Below are positions 52,647 to 61,605 of a stretch of DNA of 64,000 bases, one piece after another. Made by a program: the position numbers and the translations under genes. The stretch's first letter is position 1. Every line of letters begins with the position of its first letter. Source of the stretch: UBA8752 sp040261275 (lineage in GTDB: Bacteria; Bacteroidota; Bacteroidia; Flavobacteriales_D; Sanyastnellaceae); assembly GCA_040261275.1 (NCBI GenBank), contig JBDQOI010000013.1, positions 1 to 64,000 of the forward strand. The letters run 5' to 3'. Below the pieces are notes generated by a model. The model did not search any database and was not told the DNA's origin. It saw only the letters and a program-made list of their open reading frames with translations.

Positions 52647-53696
52647 TCAACCAAACAAAGCGGTCAATTCCCTGCCCTCGATAAAATAGAGGAATACCAC
52701 GAGGAGCACGCTGATCACGAGGCCCAATGTGGCTTTCCCCAGATCACTGAAGACCATGGGCCAAAGCTTCTCGCCGTCCAGCTCATTCAACCGAAGGCGC
52801 AAAGCCACTTCTCGACCCGCCAGCATGCCCAGGAAAACCCAGGTGGTGCTCATCGGCACCTTGGCTCCGATGCCAAAGGTGTCGAACTTGAAAATCAGCA
52901 AAACCAGACCGTAAAAGAGGTCGATGAAGGTGGCAGACCGAATGTCGGCGGTATTGGTCTTGACCCGGACGATTTTCTGGATTTCTCCGCCCCTCTGGTG
53001 GAAGATGTAACCGAGCATCCCCACCAATACGAGCAGCGCAAAGGCAAACTTCCAAACGGACACTTCGGCGGGATCTCCGAGGTAAACCAGGATGTTGACC
53101 AAGTCTTGGGTCAGCCATTGGCTCCATAAGAAACCCGTGGCCAACCACTGGGTTACCGTCCAGAACTGTTTGCTGCGTAGCAGACCCTTGCCCTCCTCCA
53201 TGGGATGACGGAGGAAAAAACGCTCCGTCAATCGGCTCAATGCGACAAAGGCGATGATGGCGAACAGGAAAGCCACACCGTAGCCTCCCAAACTCTTCAC
53301 CAGCATTTTGGGCAGGGCTTTGGGAGCAAAAAAAGTGAGGACCAAAAAGGTAGTACTGACCGGTATGCCCAACCGAGTAATGCCCAGGAGCACCAATGGA
53401 GGCATGATGTACCAGATGGTCAGGGTGGGAAAGTCAATGGGCTTGTCCGGATCCTGAAACAGTCCCGCATACTTGCCGAATGTCAGGTCCCCGCCTTTGC
53501 CTCCGAGGTATTCTCCGAGCCCCATGTAGCCCATGGTGACCACGACGGCCATGATGCCGCCTGCAAAGATCCACAACAACCACCAAGGCTTGTCCTCATT
53601 GGAGGTCAGGAAGGTGCCCAATGTTTGGATGCTGTCATTGCCTACCACCGAATAGGCAGCGATGCTGAACCCGATTAAGGCAATGGCGGCTTCCAT
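52647..53696 (-). CDS. PiT-like integral membrane transporter
   Basis: The 349-residue protein has about nine membrane segments. The N-terminal segment SVVGNDSIQTLGTFL resembles the GxNDxxxxxGT signature of PiT inorganic phosphate transporters, and the VSTT and MSTT motifs in the two halves resemble their second conserved element, which suggests an inverted repeat. It is shorter and more diverged than standard PiT proteins. Phosphate or another oxyanion is an inference. Confidence 0.65.
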   Translation of the reverse strand: MEAAIALIGFSIAAYSVVGNDSIQTLGTFLTSNEDKPWWLLWIFAGGIMAVVVTMGYMGLGEYLGGKGGDLTFGKYAGLFQDPDKPIDFPTLTIWYIMPPLVLLGITRLGIPVSTTFLVLTFFAPKALPKMLVKSLGGYGVAFLFAIIAFVALSRLTERFFLRHPMEEGKGLLRSKQFWTVTQWLATGFLWSQWLTQDLVNILVYLGDPAEVSVWKFAFALLVLVGMLGYIFHQRGGEIQKIVRVKTNTADIRSATFIDLFYGLVLLIFKFDTFGIGAKVPMSTTWVFLGMLAGREVALRLRLNELDGEKLWPMVFSDLGKATLGLVISVLLVVFLYFIEGRELTALFG

Positions 53697-53743
53697 CGTG
53701 GCGCGAAGCTAGTTCCCGACTTGAACGTTGCCAAGAATTCGAC

Positions 53744-54859
53744 TCACTGAACCATGAGATTACAACCCCGTACTTCCGAATGGTCAAATCGACCGAGAAG
53801 ATCAAAGGTCAATCCCCCACCTTCCAAAGCGCGGGTACGAGCGAGGTCTTGGGTGGAAAGAAAAGCGCAACTGCCAAGGTTGGCGAGGTCAATCACATCC
53901 ACTCCGCCTGTGGAACCGGCAGCCTGCAAGGAAAGAGGGTCGTCCGTCCGACGCAATCGAATGCGCATCCAAGGAGGTGTGCGAAAGGCCCCATCCGCCT
54001 TGGACCAAGCTTGGCTCAGCAGCTCCGTCATCCCATATTCCCCGCCGACCTCGTGGATACCAAAACCCTCCTTCAACGCGGCTCGGACCCGCTCGGCCAC
54101 CCATTCCTCGCGCCTGCCCTTCATGCCCCCCGTAACGGCGATCTCCGCTCTATCCCCCAATGGCGGCCTTCCGGACTTGCGCCACAACTCGGCGGCATCC
54201 ACCAAGGCCCAGGTCACTCCGATCAAAACGGGTTTCTGCCCATCCTGCATCGCCCCTTCCATGGACTTGAACAGGGCCTCGAAATCATCGAGATGAAACC
54301 CGCCTTCCGGGGATCCGCCCGATTCCATCCACCCTTCTGTCCGAAGCATGTGGACCATGTGGACGAGGCTGCTGTCAGAACGCTCCAGATAGCCGGGCAG
54401 CAATCCCAACACCACTGCACCGTTTCTCCCGGGCGGCCCGAAACGGGCGCGAAACCCCTCGGTGGCGGAAAGTCGATACAGATGGGGCGTGCGGACCTGA
54501 TGCACGCCCTGTGCGGCGCCTGTCGTTCCACTGGTTCTGAAAGACAAGGAAGCGATAGGTTCCTCGATCCCATGTGTCTGGACATCCGTCCATTTGAAAG
54601 CGTCTACCGGAAGTGCTGGAATGCACCTCCAATCCCCGGAACCGCCATGAGGATCTTCACGCCAACCCAAATGGGCGCACCACGCGCGATAGGTTGGATT
54701 GAAACGGAATTGGTATGCGAATACATCCCAAGCCAAGGCCTCGAAGTCCTCTTCACCTTTGCCGCGTATGAAGCCGGCCACGCGGCGCCAAAGCGCATTT
54801 CCCTCTTCAGAACCCATGGGATTCACAACTTCATCCAAAGGGCAGATGGGCTCTGACAT
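53744..54859 (-). CDS. LuxE/PaaK-type acyl-protein synthetase-like protein
   Basis: The 371-residue protein resembles the LuxE/PaaK branch of the adenylate-forming superfamily: FRTSGTTGAAQGVH is the ATP-binding P-loop, GEYGMTELLSQAW is the adenylate-binding motif, and STGGVDVIDLANLGSCAF follows near the C-terminus. It would activate a carboxylic acid as an acyl-adenylate; the substrate is unknown. No lux or phenylacetate genes are nearby. The ATG at 54859 (MSEPICP) is preferred to 54928, which would run into the divergent lipoprotein gene. Confidence 0.82.
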   Translation of the reverse strand: MSEPICPLDEVVNPMGSEEGNALWRRVAGFIRGKGEEDFEALAWDVFAYQFRFNPTYRAWCAHLGWREDPHGGSGDWRCIPALPVDAFKWTDVQTHGIEEPIASLSFRTSGTTGAAQGVHQVRTPHLYRLSATEGFRARFGPPGRNGAVVLGLLPGYLERSDSSLVHMVHMLRTEGWMESGGSPEGGFHLDDFEALFKSMEGAMQDGQKPVLIGVTWALVDAAELWRKSGRPPLGDRAEIAVTGGMKGRREEWVAERVRAALKEGFGIHEVGGEYGMTELLSQAWSKADGAFRTPPWMRIRLRRTDDPLSLQAAGSTGGVDVIDLANLGSCAFLSTQDLARTRALEGGGLTFDLLGRFDHSEVRGCNLMVQ

Positions 54860-54889
54860 CGGCTGCAAATTGCGGCTTAATTTCCCACC

Positions 54890-55411
54890 GTGCGTTCTCC
54901 ATGCCAGCGTAAGTTTTCTTTTCTGCACCGATGTGTCGGGGTGCTTGGCCTGATCAGCGTTGTGGGGTGCGAATTGCCTGTTTCCCTTCCGCCAGAGCCC
55001 GTATTGAATTCAGTGGAGCTCTTCACTGAAGGTGAGACCGGAACGCTCATTCTCGGATTCGAGGACGGAGATGGAAACTTTGGTTTGGAGCAGGCCGACA
55101 CAACGGATGCCTTCTGCCCGGAATGCCCGTTCCATCACAATGTATTCTGTCAATATCAGGAATTGCGCGATGGAATTTGGACCCCCATCGAACTGAATCC
55201 CGAGATCGGTCAAGTGCCCTTTCACTACCGCGCCCCGCTCATCGTACCTACCGGACAAAACAAGGCCCAGCGCGGCACCATCACAGTGGAACTGGAGCCT
55301 CGTTATTACTTGACTTCCGCTTGGGACACCCTTCGCTTCGCTGTGCACATCATTGACCGGGACCTGCAGTCCAGCGACACCGTGATGACGGAGGTGGTTA
55401 CGAAGCCGTGA
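54890..55411 (+). CDS. Conserved lipoprotein of unknown function
   Basis: The 173-residue product starts with GTG at 54890; no in-frame ATG is available before the signal. A lipobox (SVVGC, Cys about residue 27) marks it as a lipoprotein. The FEDGDGNFGL segment resembles a conserved Asp/Gly loop of small Flavobacteriales lipoproteins. The function is unknown. The last 14 bases overlap the end of the convergent Na/Pi gene. Confidence 0.75.
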   Translation: MRSPCQRKFSFLHRCVGVLGLISVVGCELPVSLPPEPVLNSVELFTEGETGTLILGFEDGDGNFGLEQADTTDAFCPECPFHHNVFCQYQELRDGIWTPIELNPEIGQVPFHYRAPLIVPTGQNKAQRGTITVELEPRYYLTSAWDTLRFAVHIIDRDLQSSDTVMTEVVTKP

Positions 55412-57083
55412 AGATCTCCTCGTATTTGGAGATCAGGATGCCCAACCGCAGGCCTACTTCTTCGAGACGGTTGGCCATTTCATTGAAGACCATCCCACTT
55501 TGCACGGAATACCTGCCCTTGCGCGAATCTTCGAGGTACCTGGTGCGCATCTGATCCCGATACACGTGTGCACTGGCCAGGTGCCGCTCCACCCGTCCGA
55601 AGACCTCCCGAATGGCCAGCGGTCCGAGGGGTGAGGGGCTGTTCAAGCTACCCATGGACTCGAGAGCGGCGGTCAGTTCCTCTAGCATGGATACCATGCG
55701 GCTCCGCTGCTTGGGGGGGAAGAAAATCTCGTTGCGCTCTCGGTCCATCTGCATTTCGAGAAAGCTGTGCATCAACTCGACAATCTGACCGATATCGGTT
55801 GCCCATTCCAGCAAGAATTGGACCTGTCGATACGTCGACCCTGAAATTTTACTCCGAGCCAAACGCTCAAGAAAGGCCTTCACTTCCGACTCATAGCGCC
55901 CACTCAACATTTTGAATTCCGAGAGTCGGTCTTCTGCCTTTTGGCGCTTGGCCATATCGGACGTACCCATCAGGGTCACCATTTCCTGCATCATCCGGAC
56001 GGCCAGCTCATGGTGATGTTCTGCCTCTCGTTGGGCTTCCAGTACCTGAAGTTCAGGGGCATCCATGGGACTTGCAGAAACCAACGGGGTGCGAAAATCC
56101 CTGACCCCCTCACCCGGAATCAACTTGCGGGACATCCATAGAATTGGACGGGGAAACAGGCCGAAGACGCTCGTGATGATCACATTGAACAGGGTGTGGA
56201 AGAGGGCGAGTACGATGGCGATATCCGCTACAGAAGTCCCGCCGGGTTCCAAAAACCAATGGACCACCCTCAAGGCGGCACCCAGCAGCGGCAAGAACAA
56301 GACCGCCCCCAATACATTCAGCAGGACATGGGCGGCGGCCACCCTTCGCGCTTCGCGACCGGAAACCAGTGCGGCGAGGACAGCAGTGGAAGTCGTTCCG
56401 ATGTTGGCCCCCAGAACCACGGCTGCACCGGTAATCTCAGACACTACGCCACCCGCCGCCAAGGTGATGATGAGCGCTAAAACCGCAGAGGAACTCTGGA
56501 GCGCCGCTGTGGCGACCAAACCGATGAAGACCGCACCGAAGATGGAGGCCATGCCCCCGACGTTGATGAAATCCAGCGATTCCGCAAGTCCGGCCTCTGT
56601 GATGGGGGGAACGCCCGCTTTGAGCAGGCCAAGGCCTACGAACATCAGGGCAAATCCGATGATGGCTTCGCCCATGGACCGCGTTCGGCGACGGCGAAAG
56701 AACAACAAGGGCAGCGCCAACGTCAACAGCGGAAGCGCCAGATTCCCGAGCGAGGGTTTGCTCAACGTCAAGGCGACGAGCCATCCGGTGACCGTAGTGC
56801 CCACATTGGCACCCAAAAGAAAAAAATAGGCCTCTGAGAGGCGCAAGAGCCCCACCTGCGCAAAGCTCACGGCAATGACCGATATGGCGCTGCTCGACTG
56901 CAGGATACCCGTCAACGAAAGACCCGCGAGATAGGCGCGTTCCGGTCGTCGGGTCACCCTTCCCACCGCCCTTCGCATGCGATCTCCCGTGAGGCGCTGT
57001 ATGGCCTCGCTCATCACGACCATGCCGTAGATGAAGAGGCCCAATGCACCCAAGAGGTTCAAGACTTGGAGAAGGCTGATCAT
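55398..57083 (-). CDS. Na/Pi cotransporter family protein with PhoU-like C-terminal domain
   Basis: The 561-residue protein has the NptA/NaPi-II layout: the duplicated motif with GILQSSSAISV in the first half and AALQSSSAVLAL in the second, about eight membrane segments up to residue 330, and then a helical cytoplasmic PhoU-like region. It would import phosphate with sodium or regulate phosphate. The ATG at 57083 (MISLLQV) is preferred to 57131, which lies in the terminator hairpin of the upstream gene. Confidence 0.9.
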   Translation of the reverse strand: MISLLQVLNLLGALGLFIYGMVVMSEAIQRLTGDRMRRAVGRVTRRPERAYLAGLSLTGILQSSSAISVIAVSFAQVGLLRLSEAYFFLLGANVGTTVTGWLVALTLSKPSLGNLALPLLTLALPLLFFRRRRTRSMGEAIIGFALMFVGLGLLKAGVPPITEAGLAESLDFINVGGMASIFGAVFIGLVATAALQSSSAVLALIITLAAGGVVSEITGAAVVLGANIGTTSTAVLAALVSGREARRVAAAHVLLNVLGAVLFLPLLGAALRVVHWFLEPGGTSVADIAIVLALFHTLFNVIITSVFGLFPRPILWMSRKLIPGEGVRDFRTPLVSASPMDAPELQVLEAQREAEHHHELAVRMMQEMVTLMGTSDMAKRQKAEDRLSEFKMLSGRYESEVKAFLERLARSKISGSTYRQVQFLLEWATDIGQIVELMHSFLEMQMDRERNEIFFPPKQRSRMVSMLEELTAALESMGSLNSPSPLGPLAIREVFGRVERHLASAHVYRDQMRTRYLEDSRKGRYSVQSGMVFNEMANRLEEVGLRLGILISKYEEIFTAS

Positions 57084-57110
57084 GAGAGGTTGACGTGGGC
57101 GCGAATTTGC

Positions 57111-57146
57111 GAAAAAAGAAAGGCGGTGCACAGTGCACCGCCTTTC
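57111..57146 (-). terminator. Rho-independent terminator after lamin-tail protein gene
   Basis: On the minus strand GAAAGGCGGTGCA and TGCACCGCCTTTC form a perfect 13-bp stem (57118-57130 with 57134-57146) with a 3-base loop, followed by six T. It terminates the large gene that ends at 57168. Confidence 0.88.
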
Positions 57147-57167
57147 TCAATTCTGGGCTGATTTCGA

Positions 57168-60100
57168 TTATTCGACGCAATCCGTGGCAAAGGCACCGAG
57201 CAGGATGAGCAGGTCGCTCACCGAAGTCGTGCCGTCGCCGTTGAGATCGGTCGGGCAGTTGTCTACGATCGCCACCTCGCAGGTGCCATCGTCAAAGGTT
57301 GCCGTCTCGTCATAGTTCGCGGCCTCGGGGTAAGTGCAACCGTAGCAGTCGTATGTGCAGCTCTCGTCGTCGAAGAGGGCGACCGCATCGTAGTTGCATG
57401 CGGTACCGTCGGTACAACCGAAGGCTGAGCTGTTGGCCGCGCCCGGGGTGCCATTGTCCACCCAGCTGGCCTGCCAGTTGTCGGGGTCGTCGTTGTTCAG
57501 GTCGGTCATGATGAGCTCGAGGGAGGCACAACCTCCATCGGGGCTCGCGGCAAGCACGTTGCCGAGCACGCTGATTTCCTGAGAGGGCCAAGGAGCGGCG
57601 TCGTCATATGTGACGGCATCCACGATGTTGCCGAAGGCGTCCTGGAGCTGAGCCGTTCCTGCGCTGTTGCCCCAGTTTCCATTGTCCATGAGGAAGGTGG
57701 TGATGCCCAACCCCTCATAGTTGGCCTGGGCCACGAGGCCCGGCACCACGAGGAAGTAGCTGTCCGCCGGGATGATGGTGCCTTCAGGGAAGGTCATCGC
57801 CAGGGAGATGGAAGTGGGGTCAGAGAAGGCGAACCACACTTCGTATCCACTGATGTCCACTTCGGCATCTGCATTGTAGAACTCCACAAACTCCCAATCG
57901 AAATCACCGCCCTGGTTGTCACAGGGGTTGTAGTGGATCTCGTTGACGATGATGTTGGGCAGCGTGTAGTAGCAAGTGGTGTTGTCCTCTACCGTGGCGC
58001 TGGGGTTGTAGTTCAATGCCGTAGCGTCTGTGCAGCCCGTGATCACGCAGCTGCCGTCGTCGGAGGTCGCATCGGGGTTGTAGTTGTCCGCGGCGGGATC
58101 CGTGCAACCTGGGATGTTGGCACAGCTGCCATCGTCCTCGTTGGCCAAGGACCAGTAGTTCGGGAAGGTGGGATCGGTACAACCGAGGCGCACGACGTCC
58201 GTGGAATCGCGCGGCTCGATCTTCCAGTTGCCATAAGCGTAACCGGTAGGTGCGGTCACTCGGTAGGTCCGTCCCGCCTCGACCACACCTGCGCCAAAGG
58301 CGTCGTAGGCACGGTCGTTCACGCGAGCGCCGCCGCTGCCATCGTTGATGGACCACTCGGCAAAACCGAGGTCGGGGTTGTCGCAATCCGCGGTGACAGA
58401 AACGAGTACGGCCTCCCACTCCTCGAGGTTGACATCACCCGAAGCGAGTACCTCCGCCGCTGGAAGCGGGTTGCCAGAGGAGATGATGTTGATCGTCGGG
58501 TTGGGGAAGTAGTCGTTGCCGAACCAGCTGTCGGGAGATCCGGTGATTTCCACCTCATCGCCCACCATGACGTTGCCGATGGACTCGAGGGTGGACCCTG
58601 ATCCGCGGACCCAGTAACCGGAAAAGGCACCGGTTCCGTTCTGGATGGTGAAGGCCGCCTGGTTGCCGAAGGAACCGTCGTCCGTGAGGTATACGCCCGT
58701 CACAATACCGGAAGTGGTGACGATCCCTGAAGTGAGGCCTTCATTGATCTCCTGTATCGTCACGTTGGGGATGAACAGACAGCTGCCGTCGTCCACCGTG
58801 GCGTTGGGATCGTAGTTCAAAGCCAGCGGGTCGGTACAACCTTCTGAGTTTACGGCACAAAGTCCTGTGAACTCGTGGCTGTTGTAGCCTTCGAGGGCGT
58901 TGTTCAATGCGTAGTCGTTGTCGAGCACGATCCACTCACTGTCCTCGGGAGTGGTACCCGCGGAGGCCGCCCAGTCGCCGCCATTTCCGTAGGATACATC
59001 GGACTTCCTGCGGATGGTGTGGTTCTGTGTTCCGTTGGTGGTACCGGCCACATCCCATGCGGAACCGGGGTCAAGACCGTAGGGCTCACCGATGGCGTCG
59101 ATGAGGGTCCAGTCTCCTCCGTTTCCGAAGGAAGCGGTAGCGCTGTAGATGAGGCCGACGGCATCGTCACCGTTGGACATGAAGGCCCAGGTGGCGTCAG
59201 CACTGTCCAGCAATTCCGGTGCGGCCGAGGGGTGCACGATGAGGAAGGTCTCGCCCGCGGCGATGGAGCCGCCGGTTGGGAAGATGTCGTTCCAATAGTC
59301 CCACTCCGCTGCAGCCGGGTCGCTGTTGTTGGCGCCGTTGCTCTGGTTGGCAATGGTATACAGCGCCAGGCTGACCGGGCTGTTGGTCGGGTTGTAGACC
59401 TCGATGTACTTGTTGTTGGAGGAACCTTCCGCCGCCTCACTGAAGAAGAGGTCGCAAGGCTCACTGCCCGTGCAGGATCCGTCGTCGATGTCGGAACCCG
59501 GGGTGTAGTTGTCGGCGTTGGGCAAAGTACATCCGTAGAGCAGCACATCCGCCTCAGAGCGCGGAATCAACTTGAAGTTTCCGAAACTGTAGTGAAGCGG
59601 AGCCGTAACCTGGAATAGGGCGTTGATCACGACCTCGCCGGTGCCCTGGTGGTCCCAGCCGCGGTCGTCCACGCGTACTTCACCGGAAGCATCGTCGATG
59701 CCCCACTCGCCGTTTCCGAGGTCGGGAGAAGACACCGCACCCGTGGCCTGCACCAGAACGCCTTCCCACTCTTCCATGTTGACGGCAGCGGTTCCGAGCA
59801 CTTCTGCCATCGGAAGGTCGTTGCCCTGGCTCAAAATGCTCGTGGCTACAGGGTTTCCGCCCACACCTTCAATCTGTGTGAGGTCGAAGTACTCAGAAAT
59901 GACGCCGGTCAGGCTGACGAAGTCGCCTTCAGCAACGGCCACTTCCGGATTGAAACCGAAGATGCCGCTGTAGGCCCCTTGTCCTTGTTGAACGCTGAAT
60001 AAGCTGCCGTAAACACCGGTCACGATGCCGCTGATGGTAACCAGCGAGTCTGTGAACACCGGTGGATCCAGCGCCTGCCCCTGTTGGATGGTCGCAATGG

Positions 60101-61484
60101 CAATCGCGCCGTCCACAATGTTGCAACTGTCGTCGTCGATTACTGCGGCCGCGTCGTAGTTGTCGGCAGCGGCGTTGGTGCAACCGAGCTTCTGGAAATC
60201 GTTGGCATCGCGCGGCTCTATGCTGTTGCCGAAGCCACCGTTGATGGCACCGGTTACGCGGTAGGTGTCGCCGAGCATGGCGCTTTGGTCAGTGTAGCCA
60301 TCGTAGCCGAGGTCGTCGACCGTGTGGTTCCCACTGCCATCGTCGATGGTGAATTCGCCAAAGCCGTTGAGCTCACCCGTAATGGCGCCGGTTACCTGGC
60401 AAAGCACGCCCTCGTATTCTTCGAGGTTGGCATCCGCCGTGGAGAGAACTGTAGGTGCGGGCAATGCGTTACCGCTGTTGAGTATGGTCGCCGAAGCGGA
60501 GGTCAGCTGGGTACCTCCACTGAAACTGCCCACCGTACCGTTGACGATGACACTGTCGCCGATGGCCACCTGCGTGGTGTCGTCCAAAAGACCGCCACTC
60601 ACGTAGACGAAAATGCCGCTCCAAGCGCCCGTTCCGTCCTGAATCGAGGTGTTGCTTCCGTATACACCGGTCACAATGCCACGGACGTTGACCACCTGTC
60701 CGTTAAATGTGCCATTGTCCTCAGCACCCATGTCCTGCTGGATGTCACTGATGGTCACATCAGCGGGGTAGGCACAGCTGCCGTCATCAGAGGCCGCGTT
60801 GGGGTCATAGTTCGTTGCCGCGGGGTCGGTGCAACCCGTTGTCTCAACCACTGGACAGGGATCTCCCGTGTAATCGTGGGTACCGTAGCCTTCGAGGGCG
60901 TTGTTGAGCGCGTAATCGTTCTCCAGGACAATCCACTCGCTGTTGAGTGAGTCTCCGGCAGACGTGATCCAATCCCCACCGTTTCCGGAGGAGATGGTGG
61001 ACTTGCGGCGCAAGGTGTGGTTCTGCGTGCCATTGGGAACGCCTGCCACATCCCACGCGGTTCCGGGGTCACCGTTCCAATCGCCGATGGCGTCGATTTG
61101 TGTGAAACTGGCTTCCGTACCGGAGACGAGCATGAAGCCATCGTCACCGTTGGAGAGGAAGTTGAACGTGTGGTCCGCCGAAAGGAGGAGCAGTGAATCC
61201 GCACTGCCGTGGACAATGAGGTAGGTTCCGAAGGCATCGATGGACGCGCCTGCGGGAAAGGTGTTCCAGAACTCGTATTCACCCACGACGGCTGGTGCGT
61301 TGCTGACGTTGGGGAACGCAAAGCTGGCCAGGTCCACCGGCGAAGGTGTGGGGTTGTAGACCTCGAGGTACTTGTTGTTGGAGGATCCTTCAGCGTATTC
61401 GCTGAAGAACAACGAGCAGTCCTGAGCAGTGGCAAATGAGCTGAGCAGCAGCAAGGTGCTCAAAAGGGAGAGGGTTTTCCTCAT
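57168..61484 (-). CDS. Large secreted lamin-tail-domain repeat protein with dockerin-like tail
   Basis: The 1438-residue protein has a signal peptide (MRKTLSLLSTLL ... ATAQ; 61496 is an alternative start). Three lamin-tail domains (about residues 25-210, 680-880, 1175-1330) carry the signature FFSEYAEGSSNNKYLEVYNP or INEIHYNP-like starts. Between them lie three OB-fold modules (about 245-425, 460-645, 910-1095; GIVTGVYGS) like those in extracellular nucleases such as ExeM, and nine GCTDPxAxNYDPxA Cys repeats. No nuclease catalytic domain is visible. The C-terminus is CPTDLNGDGTTSVSDLLILLG and a final Cys, a dockerin-like unit in place of a T9SS sorting domain. It is likely a surface or extracellular binding protein of unknown ligand. 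Confidence 0.9.
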   Translation of the reverse strand: MRKTLSLLSTLLLLSSFATAQDCSLFFSEYAEGSSNNKYLEVYNPTPSPVDLASFAFPNVSNAPAVVGEYEFWNTFPAGASIDAFGTYLIVHGSADSLLLLSADHTFNFLSNGDDGFMLVSGTEASFTQIDAIGDWNGDPGTAWDVAGVPNGTQNHTLRRKSTISSGNGGDWITSAGDSLNSEWIVLENDYALNNALEGYGTHDYTGDPCPVVETTGCTDPAATNYDPNAASDDGSCAYPADVTISDIQQDMGAEDNGTFNGQVVNVRGIVTGVYGSNTSIQDGTGAWSGIFVYVSGGLLDDTTQVAIGDSVIVNGTVGSFSGGTQLTSASATILNSGNALPAPTVLSTADANLEEYEGVLCQVTGAITGELNGFGEFTIDDGSGNHTVDDLGYDGYTDQSAMLGDTYRVTGAINGGFGNSIEPRDANDFQKLGCTNAAADNYDAAAVIDDDSCNIVDGAIAIATIQQGQALDPPVFTDSLVTISGIVTGVYGSLFSVQQGQGAYSGIFGFNPEVAVAEGDFVSLTGVISEYFDLTQIEGVGGNPVATSILSQGNDLPMAEVLGTAAVNMEEWEGVLVQATGAVSSPDLGNGEWGIDDASGEVRVDDRGWDHQGTGEVVINALFQVTAPLHYSFGNFKLIPRSEADVLLYGCTLPNADNYTPGSDIDDGSCTGSEPCDLFFSEAAEGSSNNKYIEVYNPTNSPVSLALYTIANQSNGANNSDPAAAEWDYWNDIFPTGGSIAAGETFLIVHPSAAPELLDSADATWAFMSNGDDAVGLIYSATASFGNGGDWTLIDAIGEPYGLDPGSAWDVAGTTNGTQNHTIRRKSDVSYGNGGDWAASAGTTPEDSEWIVLDNDYALNNALEGYNSHEFTGLCAVNSEGCTDPLALNYDPNATVDDGSCLFIPNVTIQEINEGLTSGIVTTSGIVTGVYLTDDGSFGNQAAFTIQNGTGAFSGYWVRGSGSTLESIGNVMVGDEVEITGSPDSWFGNDYFPNPTINIISSGNPLPAAEVLASGDVNLEEWEAVLVSVTADCDNPDLGFAEWSINDGSGGARVNDRAYDAFGAGVVEAGRTYRVTAPTGYAYGNWKIEPRDSTDVVRLGCTDPTFPNYWSLANEDDGSCANIPGCTDPAADNYNPDATSDDGSCVITGCTDATALNYNPSATVEDNTTCYYTLPNIIVNEIHYNPCDNQGGDFDWEFVEFYNADAEVDISGYEVWFAFSDPTSISLAMTFPEGTIIPADSYFLVVPGLVAQANYEGLGITTFLMDNGNWGNSAGTAQLQDAFGNIVDAVTYDDAAPWPSQEISVLGNVLAASPDGGCASLELIMTDLNNDDPDNWQASWVDNGTPGAANSSAFGCTDGTACNYDAVALFDDESCTYDCYGCTYPEAANYDETATFDDGTCEVAIVDNCPTDLNGDGTTSVSDLLILLGAFATDCVE

Positions 61485-61511
61485 GGTGAATTGCATGATG
61501 GGTTGGTGGAG

Positions 61512-61519
61512 CGAAATTA
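61512..61519 (-). promoter_or_regulatory. Candidate -7 element for lamin-tail protein gene
   Basis: On the minus strand TAATTTCG, one base off TAnnTTTG, lies 15 bases upstream of the ATG at 61496 and 27 upstream of that at 61484. Confidence 0.3.
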
Positions 61520-61605
61520 GACCGGTCAGCCTCCATAAACAGGTATTCCAATCAGCATTAACCGAAGCGTAACGCTATAAATCGATGGGTGACAATAAAC
61601 GGACC

